Source of the DNA: Jannaschia seosinensis
GTDB lineage: Bacteria; Pseudomonadota; Alphaproteobacteria; Rhodobacterales; Rhodobacteraceae
Assembly: GCF_001408515.1 (NCBI RefSeq)
Contig: NZ_CYPR01000097.1
Span: forward strand, 1 to 40,004
Length of the DNA: 40,004 bases
Direction: 5' to 3'
This document shows, piece after piece, positions 34,543-40,004 of this stretch. How positions within the stretch are numbered: position 1 is the stretch's first letter; every line of letters starts with the position of its first letter. The notes beneath the pieces were generated by a model, which saw nothing but the letters and a program-made list of their open reading frames with translations, made no database searches and was not told the origin of the DNA. The translations under genes were made by a program, and so were the position numbers.

Positions 34543-36095
34543 GCGGCCGCCTCGCCGGTCATTCCCGCCATCAGGAGGCCCAGTTCGCCCTGATCGGTTT
34601 CCGACGGCAGGCGCTCCCCTATGATGCGGCCGTCGAACATGACGGCGATGCGGTCCGAGAGGGCCATGATCTCGTCGAGCTCGACCGAGACGAGCAGGAT
34701 CGCCTTGCCCTGATCGCGCAGCGCGACGATCTGCTCGTGGATGAACTCGATCGCACCGATGTCCACGCCGCGCGTCGGCTGCCCGATCAGCAGCAGGTCG
34801 GGGTTCCGCTCGATCTCGCGGGCGAGCACGATCTTCTGCTGATTGCCGCCGGAGAAGTTCTTGGCCGCGAGGTTCGGATCGGGCGGACGGACGTCGAACC
34901 GCTCCATCTTGGCGGCGCAGTCGGCCCTGAGCGCGGCGTTGTCCATGAAGATGCCCGAATTGAACCGCGCGTCGTGGTGATAGCCGAAGCCGACATTTTC
35001 CCATGCGCGGTAATCCATGATCAGGCCCTCGCGCTGGCGGTCTTCGGGGACGTGAGCAATGCCGCGCGCGCGCCGCGTGCGGGCGTCGGAGGCCGTGCCG
35101 GTCAGGTCGATCGTCTGATCGTTCAACCGGATCGTTCCGGTGCCGTTCGCATAGCCGCCAAGAACCTCCAGAAGCTCGGATTGGCCGTTGCCCGCGACGC
35201 CGGCCACGCCGAGGATTTCGCCGGCATGGATCCGCAGGTCGATGCCCTTGAGCCGCTCGACGCCCTGCACGTCGGTCACGCGCAGGTTCTTGACTTCCAG
35301 CACCGCCTTGCCGGGGCGCGCGGGCGCCTTGTCGACGCGCAGAAGGACCTTGCGGCCGACCATCAGTTCGGCCAACTCTTCCGGTGAGGTGTCGGCGGTT
35401 TGAACCGTGGCCGTCATTTCGCCGCGGCGCATCACCGAGACGGTATCGGTGATCTCCATGACCTCGCGCAGCTTGTGGGTGATCAGAATGATCGTCTTCC
35501 CCTCGTCGCGCAGACCGCGGAGGATCCGGAACAGATGGTCCGCCTCGGCGGGGGTGAGAACGCCCGTCGGCTCGTCGAGGATCAGGATGTCGGCCTCGCG
35601 GTAGAGGGCCTTGAGGATCTCCACGCGCTGCTGCTGGCCCACGCCGAGATCCTCGATCACCGCTTCGGGATCGACGTCCATCTCGTAATCGTCGGCAAGC
35701 TGGCGCAGCAATTTGCGCGCCTTGGCCAGCGACGGACGCAGCAGGCGGCCCTCCTCGGCGCCCAGAACGACGTTTTCGAGCACCGTGAAATTTTCCACCA
35801 GCTTGAAATGCTGGAAGACCATGCCGATGCCCGCGTCGATGGCGGCCTGACTGTCGGGGATCTCGGTCCGCTTGCCGCCGATCATGATCTCGCCGGCATC
35901 GGCCTTGTAGAACCCGTAGAGAATCGACATCAGCGTCGACTTGCCCGCGCCGTTCTCGCCGATGATGCCGTGGATCGTGCCGCGCCGGACCCGCAGTGCG
36001 ATATCCTTGTTCGCCCGGACCGGTCCGAACGATTTGGAGATGCCGCGCAATTCGATCGCGAGGTCCGGATCGGGGGGCGTCCCGGCCGCGGTCAT
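34539..36095 (-). CDS. ABC transporter ATP-binding protein, duplicated, nucleoside-type
   Basis: This 518-residue ATPase has two fused nucleotide-binding domains. Domain 1 has Walker A GENGAGKST at 46-54, a Q-loop in GIGMVFQHFKLVENFTVLEN, signature LGVGQQQRVEILKALYREAD, and Walker B ILILDEPTGVLTP. Domain 2 (from about 265) has a degenerate Walker A (GVAGVAGNGQSELLE, no Lys), but a good signature SGGNQQKIVLAREIERNPDL and IGQPTRGVDIGAIEF. The degenerate second site is normal for sugar and nucleoside importers of this type. ATGA overlaps join it to both neighbours (36092-36095 and 34539-34542). Confidence 0.95.
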   Translation of the reverse strand: MTAAGTPPDPDLAIELRGISKSFGPVRANKDIALRVRRGTIHGIIGENGAGKSTLMSILYGFYKADAGEIMIGGKRTEIPDSQAAIDAGIGMVFQHFKLVENFTVLENVVLGAEEGRLLRPSLAKARKLLRQLADDYEMDVDPEAVIEDLGVGQQQRVEILKALYREADILILDEPTGVLTPAEADHLFRILRGLRDEGKTIILITHKLREVMEITDTVSVMRRGEMTATVQTADTSPEELAELMVGRKVLLRVDKAPARPGKAVLEVKNLRVTDVQGVERLKGIDLRIHAGEILGVAGVAGNGQSELLEVLGGYANGTGTIRLNDQTIDLTGTASDARTRRARGIAHVPEDRQREGLIMDYRAWENVGFGYHHDARFNSGIFMDNAALRADCAAKMERFDVRPPDPNLAAKNFSGGNQQKIVLAREIERNPDLLLIGQPTRGVDIGAIEFIHEQIVALRDQGKAILLVSVELDEIMALSDRIAVMFDGRIIGERLPSETDQGELGLLMAGMTGEAAA

Positions 36096-36451
36096 TCGCT
36101 CTCCACGAAGCCGGTTACGCGCGACAGACCGTCCGGCCCGGCGGTGCCGACGAAGGTCAGCATGGCGAAGGGAGTGCCGTCGCGGTCGAGCCGGGCGCGG
36201 GTCATCGCGGTCGCATGCGTGACCTGCGGCGCACCGATCGGCAGCAGCACGGCATTCGGCAGGTTCTGCCGGAAGATCGTGAGGAAATCCGCCATGCCGT
36301 CCGCGCCATCGAAGGGACTGGGCGCGTTGGGATCTTCATAGGTGAACGAGGCCCCGAGGGCCTCGTTCAGAATTGCCACGCGAGCCTCTGCATCGGCTTC
36401 GTTCCAAGCCGACAGCAGCTTGAGCAGCATTTCGCCCGCGCCGTCCGCCAT
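36092..36451 (-). CDS. NTF2/SnoaL-like small protein in the importer operon
   Basis: This 119-residue cytoplasmic protein reads MADGAGEMLLKLLSAWNEAD, then EALGASFTYEDPNAPSPFDG, DGMADFLTIFRQNLPNAVLL and ARLDRDGTPFAMLTFVGTAG. The pattern of an alpha helix with W-N, then F-x-Y-x-DP and G-x-x-x-ADFL, followed by beta strands, is typical of NTF2-like/SnoaL proteins, which form small cone-shaped pockets. It lies between the binding-protein gene and the ATPase gene with one-base (TGATG) and ATGA overlaps, so it is a constant part of the transcript. A binding or enzymatic role on the imported compound is possible, but nothing visible decides it. Confidence 0.83.
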   Translation of the reverse strand: MADGAGEMLLKLLSAWNEADAEARVAILNEALGASFTYEDPNAPSPFDGADGMADFLTIFRQNLPNAVLLPIGAPQVTHATAMTRARLDRDGTPFAMLTFVGTAGPDGLSRVTGFVESE

Positions 36452-37458
36452 CAGAGATCCACCGGGCAGGAATTGTCGGACAGATAGTCGTGGACCTGAA
36501 TCTCGCCCGCCACGATCGCATCGCTCGCTTCTTCGACGACGGCGATCATCTCTTCGGTGATGAGATCGGCGTTGTTCTCGTCCATCGCGTACGCCACGCC
36601 CTCGTTCTCGAGGCCCATCACGGTGATGCCGGTCTCGAGTTCGCCCGCCGCGCTGGCGGTGAAGGCGTCGTAGACGGCGTTGTCCACGCGCTTGACCATG
36701 GAGGTCAGGACGGAGCCCGGATGCAGGTGGTTCTGGTTGCTGTCGACGCCGATCGACAGGATGCCTTCGTCGGCGGCGGCCTGCAGTACCCCGATCCCGG
36801 TGCCACCCGCGGCCGCGAAGACCACGTCGGAGCCCTGGCTGATCTGCGAGCGGGTCAGTTCGGCACCCTTGACCGGGTCGTTCCAGGCGGCCGGGGTCGT
36901 GCCGGTCATGTTGACGATGACATTGGCGTCGGGGTTCACCGCCTTGACGCCTTGGGCATAGCCGCAGGCGAACTTGGAGATGAGCGGCACGTCCATGCCG
37001 CCGATAAACGACACGGTACCTGTCTCGGACGCCATGCCCGCCATCATGCCCACGAGGTAGGAGCCTTCGTGCTCGGAGAAGACGACCGACTTCACGTTCG
37101 GCTGCTCGACCACCATGTCGACGATCACGAAATCGGTTTCGGGATAATCGGGAGCCACGGCCTCGAGCGTGGAGGCATTGGCGAAGCCCAGCACGACGAC
37201 CGGGTTCGCGCCCCGCTCGGCCATGCGGCGCATGGTCTGCTCGCGCTGCGCCTCGTTGGCGAGTTCGATTTCGGCATATTCGCCGCCCGTATCCTCGACC
37301 CAGCGCTGCGCACCGACATAGGCGCTTTCGTTGAAGGACTTGTCGAACTTGCCGCCGAGGTCGATGATCAGCCCCGGCTCGGAATCCTGCGCGGCGGCGA
37401 GGCCCGCGCTCAACGCGAGCGTCGCGGCGGCGCCCATGAGGGTTCTGGTGATGGTCAT
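36451..37458 (-). CDS. BMP family substrate-binding lipoprotein-like protein (PnrA type) of the nucleoside importer
   Basis: This 335-residue periplasmic binding protein has a signal peptide MTITRTLMGAAATLALSAGLAAA, cleaved before QDSEPG. There is no lipobox Cys, so it should be a free periplasmic protein. BMP (Bmp/PnrA, PF02608) features are LIIDLGGKFDKSFNESAYVG, then YPETDFVIVD, VFSEHEGSYLVGMMAGMASE, VSFIGGMDVPLISKFACGYA, VVFAAAGGTGIGVLQAA and SIGVDSNQNHLHPGSVLTSM. PnrA-type proteins bind purine nucleosides. The ATG has GGGAGAG upstream. It is the first gene of the operon, and the 118-bp gap before it (37459-37576) shows no riboswitch-like structure. Confidence 0.93.
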   Translation of the reverse strand: MTITRTLMGAAATLALSAGLAAAQDSEPGLIIDLGGKFDKSFNESAYVGAQRWVEDTGGEYAEIELANEAQREQTMRRMAERGANPVVVLGFANASTLEAVAPDYPETDFVIVDMVVEQPNVKSVVFSEHEGSYLVGMMAGMASETGTVSFIGGMDVPLISKFACGYAQGVKAVNPDANVIVNMTGTTPAAWNDPVKGAELTRSQISQGSDVVFAAAGGTGIGVLQAAADEGILSIGVDSNQNHLHPGSVLTSMVKRVDNAVYDAFTASAAGELETGITVMGLENEGVAYAMDENNADLITEEMIAVVEEASDAIVAGEIQVHDYLSDNSCPVDL

Positions 37459-37576
37459 GGCTCTCTCCCGTGATGCGGTCCGGTTCGGGCATCGACCCGT
37501 CCGACCGCGTTTGATGGCAGAGATAAGGCCGCAGGCGTATGCGAAGGTCAACCGTTCCCGATGCCCTGACCTGTCG

Positions 37577-37972
37577 TCACAGCGTCTTGCGCAGGATCAG
37601 GGCGTCCTTGCCCGCATAGTAGCCGGGCCGGCGACCGGCCGCATGCCAGCCGGAGGAGGCATAGAGCGCGCGGGCAGGCTGGTTGTCCTCGGCCACCTCC
37701 AGAAAAGCTTCTCGGGCACCGTTGGCGCACGCCGCCGTCTCGAATGCGGCAAGAAGTGTGCGTCCGCATCCGCGCCCGCGATGATCGGGGTGGACGATCA
37801 GCGTCAGAAGCTCCGCCTCGTCAAGGGTAACGCGCCCGAGAATCGCCCCGTTTGGCGTCGCGTTCAGGAACGTTGCCGGGTCGGAGAGAAGCGCAGCGAA
37901 GCCGGCCTCCGACCACCGCGCGGCGCCCGTGAAGCTTGTCGCATGAAGTCGCGCCAGAGCTTCGGGCGTCAC
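37577..37972 (-). CDS. rimI: RimI-like N-acetyltransferase (GNAT)
   Basis: This 131-residue GNAT-fold acetyltransferase, a candidate for N-terminal acetylation of ribosomal protein S18, starts at a GTG at 37970-37972, overlapping the tsaB stop by GTGA (37969-37972). The alternative longer frame overlaps tsaB fully. The acetyl-CoA pyrophosphate loop is in LTLIVHPDHRGRGCGRTLLA (R-G-x-G-x-G/R type), and the C-terminal motif is AFLEVAEDNQPARALYASSGW. Rhodobacterial tsaB-rimI pairs share this overlap. The 131-aa size is slightly short, but all GNAT motifs are present. Confidence 0.88.
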   Translation of the reverse strand: MTPEALARLHATSFTGAARWSEAGFAALLSDPATFLNATPNGAILGRVTLDEAELLTLIVHPDHRGRGCGRTLLAAFETAACANGAREAFLEVAEDNQPARALYASSGWHAAGRRPGYYAGKDALILRKTL

Positions 37973-38601
37973 GGCAGGATCTTGGGCGGCGAGTCGGCGG
38001 CCGGAGCGGCATCGGCGGCACGCAGATAGAGCGGCGCAGGGCGGGGGCGGCCGGGCGCGGCATGCCGCGCCGCGATGCGCGCGATGGCGGGGGCAAGATC
38101 GGGGGCGGGGATCGTCTGCCGGCCTGTGGCCGCGGCGACCGTCTCGGCCGCCGGACCCGTCAACGGTGCCATCCAATCATCGGGTAACAGATCGGGTGCG
38201 CCGAGACGGATGTCGTCGCCGCGCGCGAAATGAACCTGCCCCCGGGGCGCGTGAAGGCAGACAACCGCATCGCGGCCGTCCGCATAGGCCTCCGGCAGGC
38301 TCACCCCTTCTGACGGTATGCTCAACCCGAGGGCCAGGCCGCGCGCGGCGGCCACGGCGATGCGGATGCCGGTGAAATTGCCCGGACCCGTCCCCACCCC
38401 CAAGGCGGCAAGCTGGCCCCAGGTCACACCCGCCTCCGCCAGAACGTCTTCGAGCAGCGGCATCAACCTTTCGGCCTGCCCCTTCGTCATCGGCTCGAGA
38501 CGCTGGACCAGAACCCGGTCGCCCGACACAAGAGCGGCCGCGCAATGCGCGGCCGACGTATCGAAGCCCAAGGTGAGCCGATCAGATGCCGCCACGGTCA
38601 C
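37969..38601 (-). CDS. tsaB: tRNA threonylcarbamoyladenosine biosynthesis protein TsaB
   Basis: This 210-residue ASKHA-fold protein is the partner of TsaD in making t6A37 on ANN-decoding tRNAs. It starts at a GTG at 38599-38601 that overlaps the nfu stop (GTGA). Motifs: LGFDTSAAHCAAAL, the TsaD-contacting region AERLMPLLEDVLAEAGVTWG, and VGTGPGNFTGIRIAVAAARGLAL. The C-terminal half is divergent and Ala/Pro-rich, as is common in TsaB. Length is normal (about 210-230). Confidence 0.92.
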   Translation of the reverse strand: MTVAASDRLTLGFDTSAAHCAAALVSGDRVLVQRLEPMTKGQAERLMPLLEDVLAEAGVTWGQLAALGVGTGPGNFTGIRIAVAAARGLALGLSIPSEGVSLPEAYADGRDAVVCLHAPRGQVHFARGDDIRLGAPDLLPDDWMAPLTGPAAETVAAATGRQTIPAPDLAPAIARIAARHAAPGRPRPAPLYLRAADAAPAADSPPKILP

Positions 38602-39158
38602 AGACCGACAGGGCGGACCTCGACCACCTCGGGGATGTAATGGCGCAGCAGGTTCTCAATTCCCATCTTCAGCGTCATCGTCGAGGACGGGCAGCCGGCG
38701 CAGGCGCCCTTCATCTGCAGGTAGACGACCCCGCGGTCGAAGCCGTGGAAGGTGATGTCGCCCCCGTCCTGAGCGACGGCGGGACGAACCCGCGTGTCCA
38801 GAAGCTCGGTGATCTGGCCCACAACGGCGGCGTCGGCCTCGTCGTGATTGGCGGCATGCTGGGTCTGCGCCTCGCCTTCCATGACCGGCTCGCCGGACTG
38901 GAAGTGCTCCATGATCGCGCCGAGGATGGCCGGTTTGACGTGGTCCCATTCGGTCCCGTCATCCTTGGTGACGGTGACGAAGTCGTTGCCGAAGAATACG
39001 GCCGTCACACCCGGAATTGCGAAGAGACGCCGCGCGAGCGGAGACTTCGCGCCGGTGTCGGCGGTGGGGAAATCCGCCGTGCCCGCGTCGAGCACAGTCT
39101 GGCCAGGCAGAAACTTCAGCGTGGCGGGGTTTGGCGTCGTTTCGGTCTGGATGAACAT
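38598..39158 (-). CDS. Nfu-type iron-sulfur cluster carrier (NifU-like)
   Basis: This 186-residue carrier delivers [4Fe-4S] clusters to target proteins. The N-terminal Nfu_N domain begins MFIQTETTPNPATLKFLPGQ and includes PLARRLFAIPGVTAVFFGND. The C-terminal NifU domain has TRVRPAVAQDGGDITFHGFD and the cluster-binding CxxC at Cys153/Cys156 in GACAGCPSSTMTLKMG. This two-domain layout is the mitochondrial/alphaproteobacterial Nfu1 type. It is the first gene of the nfu-tsaB-rimI unit, each joined by GTGA overlap. Several cluster proteins encoded in this window (SdhB among them) are plausible clients, but that is inference. Confidence 0.94.
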   Translation of the reverse strand: MFIQTETTPNPATLKFLPGQTVLDAGTADFPTADTGAKSPLARRLFAIPGVTAVFFGNDFVTVTKDDGTEWDHVKPAILGAIMEHFQSGEPVMEGEAQTQHAANHDEADAAVVGQITELLDTRVRPAVAQDGGDITFHGFDRGVVYLQMKGACAGCPSSTMTLKMGIENLLRHYIPEVVEVRPVGL

Positions 39159-39643
39159 GGGCGCACCTCCGGGGTCAGAGCCCCTATGTGCGTGCTCTGG
39201 GCGACCGTGTCAATGTTTCTGGAACGATTCTAAAGTCGAGCGTGGATTACTTTGGTCCGACATGCCGAGGTTTGGCAAGCGGTGGATGTTCCTGCGGAGG
39301 AGGGAGCGCTGGGGAGGATGAGTCTCAAGAGAATTCGAACTGCGCCCGCCGACATCTTGTCCTGCCAAGTTCCTGCTCAATGGGCGCGGAACAGGGGTAG
39401 TCCGTGTCGGATGTCAAAAGGCGTGACCGACGCGTCGATTGCAGAGGCGAAGACTCGGGACCTTGCGAGACCGCCACATGCCGGACCCGGTGGTAGGTGG
39501 CAGTGTCTCGGCGCTCCTGCTCTCCGGAGTATCAAAGCTGATGAACAGGTTTTTGGCCTCGGCGCGGTCAAGCGGCGCGGATCCCGTAAGACGTATGGTA
39601 CTGTACCCTCAGGTCTGGAAATTCGCTTGAGACGCGGGGCGTG
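39159..39643. other. Intergenic stretch without a recognised gene
   Basis: Upstream of nfu and before the IS256 element there are about 480 bp with several overlapping short open frames on both strands, none resembling a known protein. The nfu promoter should lie in the first 100-150 bp. The rest may include flanking sequence disturbed by the insertion and the left terminal repeat of the IS256 element, which I could not place. Confidence 0.6.
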
Positions 39644-39675
39644 AGCTCGTGCTGGGGCGCCCTTCAGCACGAGCT
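39644..39675 (+). promoter_or_regulatory. Hairpin in the leader of the IS256 transposase gene
   Basis: A perfect 11-bp inverted repeat, AGCTCGTGCTG (39644-39654) / CAGCACGAGCT (39665-39675), with a 10-nt loop, lies 51 bp before the transposase start. Insertion sequences often place such a stem at their 5' end to block transcripts entering from outside. No T-run follows. Confidence 0.55.
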
Positions 39676-39711
39676 GCCCATTCTGATATTCCATGGAGTT
39701 GCAACACAACC

Positions 39712-39729
39712 ATGGAGAAGAACGAATGA
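39712..39729 (+). other. Five-codon leader ORF coupled to the IS256 transposase
   Basis: ATG at 39712 starts MEKNE and stops at TGA 39727-39729, overlapping the transposase ATG by ATGA. This arrangement would make transposase translation depend on re-initiation. It could equally be chance, because the region lies between two CCATGG sites. It is noted because the real start choice depends on it. Confidence 0.35.
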
Positions 39730-40004
39730 ACAGGCGGAAGGATACGGCGCTTGAGGCGGTCTTGGAACAGTTGATCGAGCACGGGCCCGGCGAGATCGCA
39801 TCGGTGTTCGCGCGGGCTTTCGAGCTGGCGATGCAGATCGAACGGGAGCGGTTTCTCGGCGCGAGCCATTATGAGCGCACGCCCGAGCGTCACGGCTATG
39901 CCAACGGCTACAAACCCAAGCGGATCGACACGCCTGCGGGCACGGTGAGCGTGCAGGTGCCCAAGACTGCCGGGCATGGGGAAGAGCCGTTCTATCCGCA
40001 ATCC
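39726..40004 (+). CDS. IS256 family transposase, N-terminal part (runs off the window)
   Basis: The first 93 codons of a mutator-type (IS256) transposase are open to the window edge. The protein starts MNRRKDTALEAVLEQLIEHG, then ASVFARAFELAMQIERERFL and GASHYERTPERHGYANGYKP, followed by VSVQVPKTAGHGEEPFYP. The E-R-x-x-(Y/G)-N-G motif with the basic KPK block and the VPxxR/T-like strand is typical of the family's N-terminal DNA-binding region. The DDE catalytic residues would lie outside. The ATG overlaps the stop of a 5-codon leader, MEKNE (39712-39729), by ATGA. Confidence 0.93.
   Translation, partial: MNRRKDTALEAVLEQLIEHGPGEIASVFARAFELAMQIERERFLGASHYERTPERHGYANGYKPKRIDTPAGTVSVQVPKTAGHGEEPFYPQS

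Noticed and set aside
37459-37576. Purine riboswitch before the nucleoside importer
   Set aside because: No three-stem purine aptamer pattern could be seen in the 118-bp gap.
39252-39709. Short frames upstream of the IS256 element on both strands
   Set aside because: Mutually overlapping, with no start signals or recognisable domains.

Overview
The window is a piece of a high-GC alphaproteobacterial chromosome, most probably from the Rhodobacteraceae (Roseobacter/Rhodobacter relatives). This is inferred from gene content and order: a suc-mdh-mcl2-sdh block, an HvrA-type H-NS protein, type III (LDH-like) malate dehydrogenase, an sdhA/sdhB pair separated by small lipoprotein genes, and an nfu-tsaB-rimI run. 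No database search was possible. All family names come from reading the translated sequence.

Layout. (1) 1-334: the 3' end of an IS66-family element. (2) 540-9870, minus strand: sucC, two lipoprotein genes, sucD, a GT2 glycosyltransferase, a 60-aa protein, sucA, sucB. (3) 10242-11703, minus: mdh and a small secreted protein. (4) 11925-14286, plus: mcl2 ((3S)-malyl-CoA thioesterase type), an NnrU-like membrane protein, DUF1737, a DUF4344 putative metallopeptidase. (5) 14308-15698, minus: DUF3140 protein and a multi-pass membrane protein. (6) 15957-20347, plus: sdhC, sdhD, sdhA, three small lipoproteins, sdhB and a strong terminator. (7) 20367-26495: a small lipoprotein, a PLP fold-III ornithine/lysine decarboxylase with a possible 29-codon leader, deoD, an H-NS-like protein, an alpha/beta hydrolase, a PlsB-like acyltransferase and a LuxI-type AHL synthase; then (to 28041) a RecD-like helicase. 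(8) 28073-31450: TIGR02186/TSUP pair and a divergent GMC oxidoreductase. (9) 31455-37458, minus: a BMP-type nucleoside ABC importer operon ending in a purine nucleoside phosphorylase. (10) 37577-39158, minus: nfu, tsaB, rimI. (11) From about 39640: the 5' end of an IS256-family element that runs off the window.

How the parts fit. Regions 2-6 supply most of the lower TCA cycle (2-oxoglutarate to oxaloacetate) plus a malyl-CoA enzyme. The most notable signal is regulatory: the suc operon and the sdh operon each carry two copies of the palindrome TGTGATCAC(A/G), with centres exactly 21 bp apart, about 115 bp upstream of the first gene (9986-10016 and 15813-15843). This looks like one shared operator for a TCA regulon. 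A second theme is small lipoproteins and other uncharacterised genes tightly coupled inside the TCA operons (sucC-sucD, sucD-sucA, sdhA-sdhB). The nucleoside importer and its terminal phosphorylase, together with the separate deoD, indicate purine nucleoside scavenging. The AHL synthase has no luxR beside it in this window.
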